NCBI GenBank assembly: GCA_010909725.1
Contig: JAACMV010000027.1
Location: forward strand, 901,001-965,000
DNA length: 64,000 nucleotides
Direction: 5' to 3'
Source of the DNA: Picochlorum sp. 'celeri'
Taxonomy: Eukaryota; Chlorophyta; Trebouxiophyceae
Shown here: in pieces, positions 1 through 9,979 of the stretch
How positions within the stretch are numbered: position 1 is the stretch's first letter
Layout: the number at the start of each line of letters is the position of its first letter
Notes under the pieces: generated by a model
The model's input: only the letters and a program-made list of their open reading frames with translations
Told to the model about the DNA's origin: nothing
Databases searched by the model: none
Position numbers and translations under genes: made by a program

Positions 1-267
1 TCAGTTGATGAAGGTGGCGCACCCAAAGCAGTCTTAAAGAAACCCTTTGAGTTTTTGAGTTTAGGCATTCTGGCATCGATTGGCGATGACAAGGCAATTG
101 CTCAAGTTGAAGCATTTGACTCCAGTCTGGATGTGTGGGGCAGTCCTGCATTTCTTCTATGGAAGAGTGTGTACATCACCAAGCAAGTAAGTATCAGGAA
201 TCGAGTGCTCATCCTGTTCGACTGGTTGAAAACGCAAGTCTTTGGTCGAGATTTGAGTCAATTTTGA
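1..267 (+). CDS. Type II NAD(P)H:quinone dehydrogenase (NDH-2), C-terminal end, partial
   Basis: The open frame runs in from the window edge and ends at TGA 265-267, so only the last 88 residues are seen. The fragment contains FEFLSLGILASIGDDKAIAQ, followed by a W-G stretch, FLLWKSVYITKQVS, and a final LFDWLKTQVFGRD. This is the C-terminal membrane-association segment typical of rotenone-insensitive NDH-2 enzymes (NDA/NDB/NDC type). These single-subunit flavoproteins pass electrons from NAD(P)H to quinone at the mitochondrial or plastid membrane without pumping protons. The nucleotide-binding folds lie outside the window, so NADH or NADPH preference and organelle cannot be judged. The family call is confident; the subfamily is open. 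Confidence 0.85.
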   Translation, partial: SVDEGGAPKAVLKKPFEFLSLGILASIGDDKAIAQVEAFDSSLDVWGSPAFLLWKSVYITKQVSIRNRVLILFDWLKTQVFGRDLSQF

Positions 268-589
268 GGTGGAGACTAGTGCCCATCGGCACCCAGCCTG
301 CAAGAAGCAAGGCCAAGGGACATTGATGTACTATCAATATTTTAATAAAGAAACTTTTAAAAGACGTTGTCATTCGTATCCATTGTCACTGGATTTGAAC
401 AAAGACTGACACCCAACGACAACGGATTTGTGGACACTTGAACTTTGAGCCACAGGGTGTCCAAAGGCGCAGTGGGCTGCATTTAAACAGATAGTATCGC
501 ATGTGTACAACATAGTTGATTAAAGGATCCAGAAACCCGATATTGTTTGGAAAGGGATCGAAACCTAAGGGTGTCCTCAGCAGTTTGTG
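268..589. other. Intergenic stretch, no gene seen
   Basis: This is the space between the NDH-2 stop and the RING gene start, both on the + strand. It should hold the NDH-2 3' UTR and the RING gene promoter. An AATAAAG-like string lies near 344-351. No RNA gene or conserved reading frame is visible. Confidence 0.5.
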
Positions 590-1675
590 ATGGGGAACCG
601 CACGAGTCGACAGAGACAAGATAACGATACTAATCAGCAGCAAAATGGTAATGGGTTGCCTCAGAATTCGCACTATGCGCGATATCCACCCTCGAACACG
701 GCTGGTCGGGTACCCCCACCTCCAGCGTCATATGGCCACAGTGGTCAATACTACAATATGCCGTACGGAAGTGGTGGGCGTCATCCAGTGACTACAAGTG
801 CTGGACAGGGCAGGAGGCAAGGGACGTCGCAGAGCCAGGAAGCACAGCCTCCTCCTCAGTCTTTGACCCAGACTGCTACAATCCGCAATGCTGTGAATCT
901 GAAGAAGTCATCATTGACGGTTGTTCCGTCGGAGGCAGACCCAAACTTTTTGACCATTGGGTTTGAGTTTGATGCTTCTGAGCCATGCTGTGTCATGACC
1001 TTTTGTGGAGTGAAGGAGGATGTAGCCAATGGCAGCAAGTTGGTGCACCTCCCACAGGTGTACAAAGATGCCAATCGCGTGTTTGCGTCGTGTGTAGAGT
1101 ATGAGAAAGGAATGCAGCAAAAGTTTCCCAAAGATGATATGTCGCTGTTCCTGGCAACGCAGCATGGGATTGACCTGAGCCAGGTGTGGCTGGATGAGTT
1201 GCTCAGCCTTGGCCAACAGGGCAGTGAAGGATTCCCTGTGGTGGTCAGATTGGCGACTGTGACAGAAAAAGGGAAAAAAGAAGGATTCACGCTGAATGAT
1301 ATTGTCCCTGGTGAGCCTTTGCAGCCATGGATCCAAGGGCAGACGACATTTGCGATGATTGATAAACAAGACTCGGGCGAATGGACCGTGTCAGTGGTGA
1401 AGCAAAAGCTTTGGGTGGACGGGGTGTCCTATGTCCTCCAAGAAATCTACGGGCTAGAGAATGCCGTGTCTCCTGTAGAAAATAGCTCGACGGAAGAGCA
1501 CCTGTGCGTCATTTGCCTGAGCAACAGAAGGGACACCACCGCATTACCCTGTCGGCACATGTGCATGTGTCACGAGTGTGCTGATGCACTACGAAGGCAA
1601 AGTAGTGTGTGCCCCATTTGTCGAAACAAGGTCGATTCTTTGCTCCGAATCAAGTTGAACCATAGAAATGAATGA
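590..1675 (+). CDS. N-myristoylated RING E3 ubiquitin ligase (MGRN1/LUL-like)
   Basis: The first ATG at 590 gives MGNRTSRQ, a good N-myristoylation signal (Gly2, Ser6), as in plant LUL and animal MGRN1 ligases. The frame has only a GTG just upstream, so 590 is preferred. The 361-residue protein has a Pro/Gln/Ser-rich disordered N-terminus (about 1-100). A central MGRN1/LUL-type domain follows (about 110-290; note FEFDASEPCCVMTF). A C-terminal C3HC4 RING spans about 304-345, with CVIC, CRHMCMCHEC and CPICR pairs. The family transfers ubiquitin to membrane-proximal substrates. A TGTAA motif lies about 10 nt after the stop. The substrate is unknown. Confidence 0.88.
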   Translation: MGNRTSRQRQDNDTNQQQNGNGLPQNSHYARYPPSNTAGRVPPPPASYGHSGQYYNMPYGSGGRHPVTTSAGQGRRQGTSQSQEAQPPPQSLTQTATIRNAVNLKKSSLTVVPSEADPNFLTIGFEFDASEPCCVMTFCGVKEDVANGSKLVHLPQVYKDANRVFASCVEYEKGMQQKFPKDDMSLFLATQHGIDLSQVWLDELLSLGQQGSEGFPVVVRLATVTEKGKKEGFTLNDIVPGEPLQPWIQGQTTFAMIDKQDSGEWTVSVVKQKLWVDGVSYVLQEIYGLENAVSPVENSSTEEHLCVICLSNRRDTTALPCRHMCMCHECADALRRQSSVCPICRNKVDSLLRIKLNHRNE

Positions 1676-1934
1676 TAGATATCGTGTAAGGAATAGAATC
1701 GTTGTTGTTGTTGACTTCTTCACAGCCAGGAAGGTGACTGACTGCCTCGAGCAGGACGATTTCTAGGAGAATCAAACCACGTGGAAGCTTGGGCCGTTGA
1801 CTCGCAGAGTCGTGATGACGATGGAAACTCGGACGACGATTGTAGCGATTGAAATCGTATCGTCACGACGAACCCATCAATTAAATATTTTGATAGAATA
1901 TTTTAGGTGGATACTCACCGCTGAAACGCTGAAT

Positions 1935-2165
1935 TCAGGCACGTCGTACTTGTAGGAGCCTCGGGGACATACCAGAGAGTGGCGAGTGGTCGTGAATGTT
2001 GTTGGCACCATTCAGGACAGTCTGCCATATCTGATCCGTGGCATCTCTGTATAGAATAGGACTGTAGAGATAGATTGAACGAGACGAGGAGTATCGGGCT
2101 TGGAAGGTTGAATCCCCCCAGCCACTCTGAACGTCTCGTGAATTGTATTCCATCGCATTTCTCAT
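1935..2165 (-). CDS. Hypothetical minus-strand small ORF
   Basis: The ATG at 2165 opens a 76-codon frame rich in Ser, Tyr and Gln with no recognised domain. A possible donor (GTATGT near 1972) and a GGTGAGTA near 1920 could extend it by splicing, but no unique gene model emerges. The + strand space is otherwise only the 3' UTR of the RING gene and the promoter of the cyclin-like gene. It may be chance; no function is assigned. Confidence 0.18.
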   Translation of the reverse strand: MRNAMEYNSRDVQSGWGDSTFQARYSSSRSIYLYSPILYRDATDQIWQTVLNGANNIHDHSPLSGMSPRLLQVRRA

Positions 2166-2213
2166 CCCATCGCTTGATAGTGTGAATCAATCTTGTCGTG
2201 CACGACGTTACAG

Positions 2214-2223
2214 TATATATATA
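2214..2223 (+). promoter_or_regulatory. Probable TATA box of the cyclin-like gene
   Basis: TATATATATA lies 50 nt before the ATG at 2273 in otherwise mixed sequence. The motif is palindromic, so it could equally serve a minus-strand transcript. This is inference from position only. Confidence 0.4.
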
Positions 2224-2272
2224 GATCACGTACTGGATACTCGGTACTGTGTCTACATATTGAATCCACAAC

Positions 2273-2977
2273 ATGTCGAATCATAGCATTGTTGACCAAA
2301 TTCAGGGGGCTGGCATGGACTGGCATGGTGTTGTGCATCCATCCGAGTTCAACAACGATAAAATAATGGCGTCATATCCGAATGATGGAAGGGATGAACC
2401 TATGGTTACTGTGAATGTGAGCACCAAAACCCCTCAAAAGAAGTTCGAGAACAAGAGGCAAAAGGTTGGGTTCAAGTACTTCTCAGCAAGGGCACTCAGT
2501 TTTGAGGAAGAAGACACTGAATGCCTCGAGCGAAGCAAGGCTGATGCAAAGTCGAAAATACGCATTGAAAATGCAGCCCGATTCGACAGCGTTCTGCGTT
2601 CGCAGCTTGTCATGTGGACAGAAAAGCTACTTCAGCTGCAACCAAAAGTCCACATGAGCCCCCACATTATGGAATGTGGGCTCTGTCTATTCAAACAGCT
2701 CAGAAAGAAGCAATTGAAGTCGTGGTCCCAAGGGAAATTGCCTGATTCTTATATCAGCAATAGGGACCTGATGATACACGACCTCGTGGCCTGCTGGTGG
2801 ATTGCCATGAAGCATTGCTCTGTGAGAACAGCCGTACCCAACCGAACCCTGTTGAGTCGAGCCACAGATTCCAAATCCCTGCTGCTGTCGGATTGTGAGC
2901 TTTCTGCCCTAATTGCAATGGACTGGAATGTGAACCACATACTGGAACGACATGGTCTTGTCACATGCTCTGAGTAA
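2273..2977 (+). CDS. Putative cyclin-box protein
   Basis: The product is 234 residues. The N-terminal ~75 residues look disordered. From about residue 100 there is a helical region. The C-terminal part (HDLVACWWIAMKHCSVR, then a loop, then LIAMDWNV near 225) follows the cyclin-box pattern: alanine/cysteine-rich helix 3, conserved Lys, and the xLxxLDW-type helix 5. Cyclins activate Cdk kinases, but here the conserved Lys/Glu pair cannot be placed with confidence, and the box is close to the C-terminus with no second fold. It could be a divergent cyclin or an unrelated helical protein. No introns are seen. Confidence 0.4.
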   Translation: MSNHSIVDQIQGAGMDWHGVVHPSEFNNDKIMASYPNDGRDEPMVTVNVSTKTPQKKFENKRQKVGFKYFSARALSFEEEDTECLERSKADAKSKIRIENAARFDSVLRSQLVMWTEKLLQLQPKVHMSPHIMECGLCLFKQLRKKQLKSWSQGKLPDSYISNRDLMIHDLVACWWIAMKHCSVRTAVPNRTLLSRATDSKSLLLSDCELSALIAMDWNVNHILERHGLVTCSE

Positions 2978-3116
2978 GAGGCAACGCGTTGAAGCTACAA
3001 CAAATGTTGTGTACTTGTTGATCAGTTTTTTTTAATGGTTTGGATTGCCATCTATCTTTTTGTACGAGTGGCACATATATGATTCATTTCATTCATTATT
3101 GTAATAATAATACATT

Positions 3117-3881
3117 TTACTGATACACGGGCAAATCTCTGGGCCTGTATGATGATTTTGGAGCAGATGCTGTCTTTGAGATATCCACCTGTCGATTATG
3201 GTGTCCATCCACAGACGTGCTGAGATACTCCTTCACCATATCAACAAAATACCGGTGCCATCGAGTATCCGCCGTCAGCTCTGGGTGAAATGATGTCGCC
3301 ATGAGATTCTTGCTTCGAACAGCAATGATGACAGACTCGTGACCGGATTGGAGCAACTCCTCCTTGGTCAGCACGTATTTTGCAAGCACCTCCACCCCCT
3401 CTCCGACCTCAGTGATTGCCGGCGCTCGAATGAATACGGCGCGAAAAGTCTCTTCATCTTTACTCAATTCCTGACCTTCCTTCTTCAAACAGTCCGGAGT
3501 AGGCAGCTGTGATTCAAAACTGTTTATCTGCGCCCCAAAGAAATTCCTGTGCACCAGGCAGTCAATCCCACCAATGAGGGCCTGGCCCCCTTCCTTCATC
3601 CCTGTCGCTCGATCCGCCAAGAAAATGAGACCAGCACAGGTCCCCCACACAGGCTTGCCTTCTCTTTCGAACGCTCGCAACGCTGGCAGCAACCCCCACT
3701 TCTCAGCCACAAGGGCCATAGTAGTACTCTCCCCCCCAGGAATCACCAAACCATCCACCATCTTCAACTGCTCTTCAGTGCGGACTTCTGTCGCAACTAC
3801 ATTCTCAATTTTATTCAATAAAAACATATGCTCTCTGAAAGAGCCCTGGAGGGCCAACACTCCAACGCGAATCTGCTGCAT
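3117..3881 (-). CDS. PDX2: Pyridoxal 5'-phosphate synthase glutaminase subunit (PdxT/PDX2)
   Basis: The protein is 254 residues and a full-length class I glutamine amidotransferase. It supplies ammonia to PDX1, which builds vitamin B6 (pyridoxal 5'-phosphate) from ribose 5-phosphate and glyceraldehyde 3-phosphate. Visible are the N-terminal IRVGVLALQGSFREH, the oxyanion strand PGGESTTMAL (about 49-58), the nucleophile in GTCAGL (about 80-85) and the catalytic His-Glu in SFHPELTADTRWH (near 200). The family is strongly conserved and the start matches plant PDX2 proteins. The ~35-residue polar C-terminal tail is longer than in bacteria. It is a single exon on the same strand as EMC5. Confidence 0.95.
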   Translation of the reverse strand: MQQIRVGVLALQGSFREHMFLLNKIENVVATEVRTEEQLKMVDGLVIPGGESTTMALVAEKWGLLPALRAFEREGKPVWGTCAGLIFLADRATGMKEGGQALIGGIDCLVHRNFFGAQINSFESQLPTPDCLKKEGQELSKDEETFRAVFIRAPAITEVGEGVEVLAKYVLTKEELLQSGHESVIIAVRSKNLMATSFHPELTADTRWHRYFVDMVKEYLSTSVDGHHNRQVDISKTASAPKSSYRPRDLPVYQ

Positions 3882-4068
3882 GGTTCAAACTCCAACACAG
3901 ATACGCCCCCACACTGAACCAACTGATTCAGAAATAATTTTCTATAGGTACTCGTGAGAAATATCAGTCATCAAACACTGGAGATGATCCAAGACACCAT
4001 ACATGCCGCTGCCTGCATGACAACAAGGACACCTCGGTCAACCACACACATGGACCGGAATACCATGG

Positions 4069-4604
4069 TTAGTCAGCCTTGGCAGCAGCAGAAAGGATTC
4101 TTCCTCTGTTGTTGAAGGATATGAAATCCCTAAACTCTGGGTACTCTCCTGTCACTCTGCAACAAACACATACATTCAGACATAATGCCGCATGGTGATG
4201 GATACAACGATGAGCAAATCACGCACGGAGGTGCCTTGGAGATGACGATTGGTTTGAGTGGGCCCTGGGCAACCAAGCCCCCTGCCAAGGTGATGAGCGT
4301 TGCCAACACCAGTAAGATGCCCGTGGACGGAGCCCCAGACCCAGACAATATCCATGAGCTACCCATGCCATTGCCTTGCCTACTCAACTCCCCACTGGAA
4401 GTTTCACCTGTGGCACGGTGAGATACTCGCATACTTTCTCCATCTGCATTGCCCAAATTTTCACTCAAGTCAGATCTATATACTGCATACACCTCATGAC
4501 AAATACGCACACGTCATGGTCTGATATCCTGTGTAAAAGAAAATGCTGAAACCCAGCAAGAGAAGCAGTTTTCCTGCCGCACCTCTGCTGTGCGGGTTTG
4601 CCAT
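4069..4604 (-). CDS. EMC5: ER membrane protein complex subunit 5 (EMC5/MMGT1), 3 exons
   Basis: I assembled this gene from three exons (4511-4604, 4227-4443, 4069-4156). They are separated by introns of 67 and 70 nt, both with GTGCGT donors and CAG acceptors, and phases agree. The 132-residue product starts MANPHSRGAAGKLLLLLGF (first membrane helix). It has a polar lumenal loop, a second helix (STGILLVLATLITLAGGLVA) and a cytosolic end, FRDFISFNNRGRIL. That last segment matches the diagnostic EMC5 ending (FxxFNxRGR). EMC5 is a core subunit of the ER insertase for tail-anchored and multipass proteins. The loop after helix 1 is longer than in plants. The splice structure is inferred; the C-terminal motif makes the family call firm. 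Confidence 0.82.
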
Positions 4605-5272
4605 GGATCAATCGGTGTTCGGGCCTGAGAGACAGGTGTACTTGCTAAATCCACAAAGGTGATTCCCTGCAACCGGATATTTCCATCAGGTCAACGCAAG
4701 TGACTAGTAGATGTGAGAGGTAAACAAAGCTCACAGCCTCGCGACGAAACTCGGCGAGCAACCAAAGAATAAAAAGAAGAAGAATGAAATGAAATGTTTG
4801 GACAAAATTGCGTGCACCACTCCGCGCGTTCACCAAGACTTGGTGCCATTTGGATGCAGGATAGGGTTATCATAATAACGATATATAATCCAGTGAGGCG
4901 CATTCCTGACTAGACGACGCCTGAACCGAACCTATTGTGTCCCAGCATGGATGCTCAATGGCGAACACGCACCTGTATATACTGGTAATCCAACCGCAAT
5001 GCTTTTAATTAATATCTTTTGTTTTACATTAATCAATTAATGCAGCTGAAGTGCCACTTATGGTACGATCAACCCCCTTGTTACTGACATCCTCATATGA
5101 GGATGCTGATCAGGAAGAGCCATATGGCCATGGTCAATTCATGAATTGGTCAAAAGCCTCATGAAAAAAAGCCAATGTACTTTAGGATGACATGAGCTGC
5201 ATGTTTGTTTACTTTACAAAGAAGACTAATAATAATTGATTGCTATCATCATCACAAGGATGCTCAGCCTTT
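4605..5272. other. Intergenic region with a cluster of palindromes
   Basis: The region separates the EMC5 start from the OPA3 stop, both on the minus strand, so it holds the EMC5 promoter and the OPA3 3' flank. Short minus-strand frames exist but are not supported. Between 5088 and 5148 three perfect palindromes sit close together: 18 bp at 5088-5105, 10 bp at 5119-5128 and 14 bp at 5135-5148. An AT-rich patch lies at about 5004-5041. Confidence 0.5.
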
Positions 5273-5794
5273 TCATCCCTGAACAAAGGATAAAGGCCAG
5301 GGCCATCTAGATCGTTTTGCATTCGTTGCCTCCAGTGCTAAAACTCGCTCTTCTATTCGCTCCAAAATCCGCCGCATCTGGTATTGCTCCTGAGCTATTC
5401 GTAGGTCCATTTCCTCATGCCGTCGATGCAGCATGGCATTATGTTCCTTCTCTTCATTTGCCTTCTTCTTCTTTTCCTTGTCCTCTTCATCCTTCCTCTG
5501 CATCTCCAACACCAATAGTATGAGCGCTGTGCCGTAGACAAATGACTCTGATGCTACTTTTGAGGCAAGCTGGATTGATTTCTCCTCACTCATATCCCCC
5601 ACAAATACCCTTCCTGTCTTTCCCTGTGCCCCTCGATCGATGCTGACCTCCAGAGTGTGTATCCATTGGGCTATATTGATCACTTTGCTCCGCAGCTTGG
5701 GATGCCCCATGACGTACTTCTCAAACCTAGAGGCCAGGGGTTTACTCACAGTCTTCAACGTCAAGGTGAACACCTTGAAGATCAAGGCCACCAT
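5273..5794 (-). CDS. OPA3-like protein
   Basis: The product is 173 residues from the ATG at 5794 (MVALIFKVFTLTLKTVSKPL), chosen because OPA3 proteins begin with this hydrophobic segment. The frame is open further upstream but only through a non-ATG codon. Family marks are the VSKPLASRFE motif, the following aromatic region with WIHTLEVS, a second hydrophobic segment (ESFVYGTALILLVLEMQRK) and a charged coiled-coil tail (about 115-165). OPA3 proteins are associated with mitochondrial membranes; their biochemical role is unsettled. A single exon is seen. Confidence 0.85.
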   Translation of the reverse strand: MVALIFKVFTLTLKTVSKPLASRFEKYVMGHPKLRSKVINIAQWIHTLEVSIDRGAQGKTGRVFVGDMSEEKSIQLASKVASESFVYGTALILLVLEMQRKDEEDKEKKKKANEEKEHNAMLHRRHEEMDLRIAQEQYQMRRILERIEERVLALEATNAKRSRWPWPLSFVQG

Positions 5795-6083
5795 GGCGTC
5801 GTGATCAGAGAGACGATAATAGAGCAATTATTCTGCATTTTACGGACCCATCGTGGATCATGACGGGGTCATGCGGATTTTTATACATGCGGTCTAAGGA
5901 ATTGAGAACAAAGGAAATTGAGACAAGAGCGTCACGTCTCAAGATTCCCAAGCAAGCAATCCCATACAAGGTATTCAGAGGGCCTTTCTCACAGACAAAT
6001 ACAATTTAAACGTTATAAATTTAGTAATCATGGTAGCTATATCACGTACATTGTCTTTGAGCTCGTCCAGTTGTGTCAGAGAC

Positions 6084-7812
6084 ATGAACAGGACAGGACA
6101 ATACCACCCGCGCAGATGCTGCATTCGTGTTCCGATGGGCGCATGTGGAAATAGACACCGCACGATGAGGAGCGTGAGGGCCATTCAGGACGATGAGGTA
6201 CGTGTTTGAGTCCATGAACATTGGTGTACAGGTTGTGCAGGTGATGATGCATCATGTGTCCATGCAGAAGGTGGATCTGGATCAGCCGATTGATACAGGA
6301 AAACTGATTGATGCTGAAGGAGCTGGTACGAGTTTCACGAGCCCTGGGTGGCTGACCCAGCTGGGCAGATTGTGGGGAGGAAAATCAGATGTTCCAGTGG
6401 CGGATGCCAAGCCTGAGGACATTCAGGATTTGTTGGGCGGCGCATTGTTCAAGGCTCTCTTCAAATGGATGGTGGAGACTGGTCCGGTGTATCTGTTGCC
6501 GACGGGACCCGTGTCGTCGTTTCTGGTCATCTCTGAACCGCAAGCTGCCAAGCATGTGTTGAGGGGCTCTGACAACCCACAGAGGCCTGTGTACGTCAAG
6601 GGGCTCGTTGCGGAGGTGTCTGAATTCTTGTTCGGACAAGGATTTGCAATTAATGGAGGAGAGACGTGGAGGATACGGAGACGGGCGGTTGGACCGTCGC
6701 TGCATCGAGGATATCTGGAGGTTATGATTGAAAGGGTCTTTGATGCAAGTGCGCACCAGCTGGTCGATGAACTGGATAAGCAGTTGGCGAAGAACCCGAA
6801 AGCGGCAATAGATATGGAAGCTTGCTTTTCTCAGTTGACCCTCGACGTGATTGGCAAGGCCGTGTTCAATTATGATTTCAACTCTTTGACGACCAACTCA
6901 CCCCTTATCCAGGCGGTGTATACCAGCCTGAAGGAGACAGAGCAGAGAGCGACGGACGTACTACCGATATGGAAAATTCCATTCATGCGATATATCATTC
7001 CAAGGCAAAGAAAAGCCATGGAAGCGGTTGACCTTATCAGGCAAACAACAGAAGAACTCATTGCTACCTGCAAGGCCATGGTTGAGGCTGAGGAAGAGGC
7101 AGCAGCATTCGATCCCGACAATTATGTCAACGAGAGTGATCCATCCGTGCTCAGGTTTTTGATTGCATCTCGTGAAGAAGTCTCCTCCGTCCAATTGCGG
7201 GACGATTTGCTGTCCATGCTGGTGGCAGGACACGAGACCACTGGTTCTGTGTTGACCTGGACTCTCTATTTGCTGGTCACCAATCCCGAATGCATGAAGA
7301 AGGCGCAGGAAGAAATAGATAGAGTATTGGGCCAAGATGATGGGCCCATGACACTGGCAAAATACCAAGAACTAAAATATACCATGCGTTGCATCAACGA
7401 GAGCATGAGGCTGTACCCTCACCCACCAGTTCTTCTCCGCCGTGCTCTCGTAGAGGACTCCCTGCCAGGAGGATACACCGTGCCCGCTGGCCAGGATGTC
7501 ATGATTAGTGTGTACAACATCCATCACTCGCCGGATGTGTGGGAAGACCCAGAGGCTTTCAAGCCTGAACGATTTGACATTGATGGCCCTATTCCAAACG
7601 AGCAAAATACAGACTTCAAGTACATTCCATTCAGTGGAGGGCCTCGCAAATGCGTTGGAGACCAATTTGCACTGATGGAAGGTGTCGTGGCCTTGGCTGT
7701 GCTGCTCAAAAACTTTACATTTGCCCTCAAGGAAGATCATGAGATTGGCATGACCACCGGAGCCACGATCCATACATCCAACGGACTCTATATGTACGCA
7801 CAAAGGCGCTGA
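6084..7812 (+). CDS. CYP97C1: Carotenoid epsilon-ring hydroxylase, cytochrome P450 CYP97C type (LUT1), 2 exons
   Basis: Exon 1 is 6084-6197, then a 70-nt intron (GTACGT...CAG), then exon 2 is 6268-7812; the protein is 552 residues. The first 38 residues are Arg/Cys-rich and look like a plastid transit peptide. P450 marks are the I-helix AGHETTGS (about 357), the K-helix ESMRLYP and the heme loop [14 protein letters not shown] (Cys near 499). Stretches such as [17 protein letters not shown] and [19 protein letters not shown] match CYP97C rather than CYP97A/B. CYP97C hydroxylates the epsilon ring of alpha-carotene on the way to lutein in the plastid, a green-lineage trait. The start exon is inferred from the splice site. 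The subfamily call is from remembered sequence. Confidence 0.9.
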
Positions 7813-7984
7813 GATAATCCCCAATTTATGATTGTAAATAAAAAGAATGAATCTTTAATCCCATTCGAAGCAATAGATCGCATAGAGCACATGGCGTGGA
7901 TCGCATCGAGGTGGTTGTGAGTGTTCTCAGGGACACAGTCTGAGCATTTCATGCTGCAAGTAGAATTATTGATCAATATTTATA

Positions 7985-9554
7985 ATGCAACTATCTCCAA
8001 AGTCAAGTAGGAAAACTAGCACCCTTGGCCGAGCGACATTGCTGTTTCTGGGAGCGATTGGGACCGTGTTGGTACGCACACTAGTTCGGACAGGGCAACA
8101 TTCTCGCATTTCTCCTGATCTATATATGTTGATGTAGATATACCTCTTTCTGGCGGATTCTCAGCCGGAAGTGGGAGATGTGGAACGAGAAGATAGGAAA
8201 ATTCTAGGCGTCGTGAAACTGCCCAACTTTCTTGGCAACCATGCTCTCCTCACTGGGAGTGTGACGGATACGATTGACGAGGAAGACCCGCAGCAGAGTT
8301 TGGCGGCATTGCTAGCAGAGAGAGATAATACTCCACCGCCTCCGCCAGACGAGAAGGAATTCAAAGAGGATCCACTGGCAGGCAACCTGACGGACCGTTT
8401 CCATGGTGCATGCAAGAGCCAATATCCCCCAACAGTACCAAATCTGCTCGTGAGACAGATATGGAAGAGTCAGAAAATGCGGCGCTACACAGATATTTCA
8501 CTCGTGACTCATCTTTCAATAGACATGTTGCATAAACTCGAGTTTCAGTGCCAATTCTGGAGCAGTAGAATTGCTGCTGCGGTGTATGTCAAGCTGCCAT
8601 ACGAAGAAAACCCCTTGGGAAACGCATACACGGCTGAAGTGAACAAGACTCTATCAGATGCCGAAGAAGAGGTTGGTGCGTTCTTTAGGAAAATTCACGA
8701 CATGGAGGATGTGTGCACCCTTGACATTCTCCTGGCGTATGAAGATTATAATGCTGGGGACATTTACCTGGGGCTGTACCCCATCAATTCTCTCAGAAAC
8801 CGCGCCCTGCAACTTGCTGATGCAGAAAATGTATTGGTGGTAGATGTCGATGTCGTTCCAAATGTGGATTTATCGCACGACTTGCATGTCATGTCTCTGT
8901 ATGAGACACTGAATAGGGTGACTGCAAACAGGCAAATGATTGTGCTCCCAGCTCTCACGGTGACAGGCTCGGATGACGATCTGACCACATCTAGGTGGGT
9001 CAATCGATCGCTGGAGGGCGTAGATAGGATCCAAGTAATGCACGAAAAAGGAAAGATCAAGCCGTTCGAGACGATTCGTAATCCAATAGGGCAGATTGAC
9101 ACCAACTTTAGCAGATGGATTGGCAGCACAGAGCCGTACAGGTTGATGGATATCCAGCTGGGTTATGAACCCTTCTACCTCGCGAAAAAGGCGTCTTTGC
9201 CTTGGTATGATGGTACGTTCATTTCTATTTACATGTGTGCATGCTACTGTTGATGATCATGTGTATGGTGCTCTCCCTGCAGAGAGATTCAGGGGCCTCA
9301 AGCTCAACAAGGTGGTGCACACGTGGCATGCCCACAAGACTGGCTTCATATTCGTTGTCACTCCTCGTGCGTACGTCATGCATGTACCTCACCCCAAAGG
9401 CCGCACATGGCTCGAGACGCGTAGGCGTGGCCATTATAAAAAGATGATGAGAATGTTCAACCAAACCTTTGGGGAAATTGAGGAAGACTTGTACAGTCCC
9501 AGCACCCTTTTCCAGTGCTCTACACGGCGAGGAAATAAGTGGACATGGTATTAA
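7985..9554 (+). CDS. LARGE-like glycosyltransferase (GT49), type II membrane protein, 3 exons
   Basis: The exons are 7985-8071, 8138-9212 and 9283-9554, with introns of 66 and 70 nt (GTACGC and GTACGT donors); the product is 477 residues. Exon 1 plus the start of exon 2 encode a signal anchor (ATLLFLGAIGTVLIYLFLA) after a short basic cytosolic tail, typical of Golgi transferases. The luminal domain has the metal-binding DxD in VVDVDVVPN (about 260) and the C-terminal YDERFRGLKLNKVVH and HVPH motifs of the LARGE/B4GAT1 family. Such enzymes add xylose or glucuronate to glycans; the algal acceptor is unknown. The stop lies 8 bp from the convergent TFIIA gene. Confidence 0.85.
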
Positions 9555-9562
9555 TGTAATTA

Positions 9563-9916
9563 TTATTGTCTCGCCACACGCAATAATTTGGCGTCCACCA
9601 CTGTCAATTTCACCTCCCCATCCACGTCTTCCTCGTTCTCGTCCTTTTTCGGAATGCTTTGGCTCACAGCAGAACGCAGTTTTGCATTTGAAAGCACAAA
9701 TGTCCAAATGTTATCAATATACCTGTACAAATCGAGTTTCCCGATGATTGTCCCCTTGGCACTCGTGTCCTTTTCTAACGCCTCCATCATCGTTTGGTCG
9801 TACGCCTCCAATACTTTCTGTGCTAAATCTCCACCAATCTTCCCCTCCGTCACCAATACGTCTAATGCTTCGACGAGGGCATCGCCCAGCTTTCCTCCCC
9901 TGTAGATGGCGGACAT
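9563..9916 (-). CDS. Transcription initiation factor IIA, small (gamma) subunit
   Basis: The protein is 117 residues, the usual length for TFIIA-gamma/TOA2. It has the N-terminal four-helix region (YRGGKLGDALVEALDVLV), KVLEAYDQTMMEAL, then GKLDLYRYIDNIWTFVLSNA and the C-terminal beta strands ending KLTVVDAKLLRVA. It binds TFIIA-alpha/beta and stabilises TBP on TATA DNA in the nucleus. An acidic insertion (KKDENEEDVDGE) precedes the last strands. It is a single exon, convergent with the glycosyltransferase gene, so the two 3' UTRs must overlap. Confidence 0.93.
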   Translation of the reverse strand: MSAIYRGGKLGDALVEALDVLVTEGKIGGDLAQKVLEAYDQTMMEALEKDTSAKGTIIGKLDLYRYIDNIWTFVLSNAKLRSAVSQSIPKKDENEEDVDGEVKLTVVDAKLLRVARQ

Positions 9917-9979
9917 TGTCGTTCCTTCAAGAGCTACGAATTTCGGTCATTCTTTTCGAATTTGTTATTATTTTAGTCA

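Noticed and set aside
4645..4903. Minus-strand frames upstream of EMC5 resembling a presequence
   Set aside because: EMC5 is complete without them, and splicing them on would add an unrelated N-terminus; they are probably 5' UTR.
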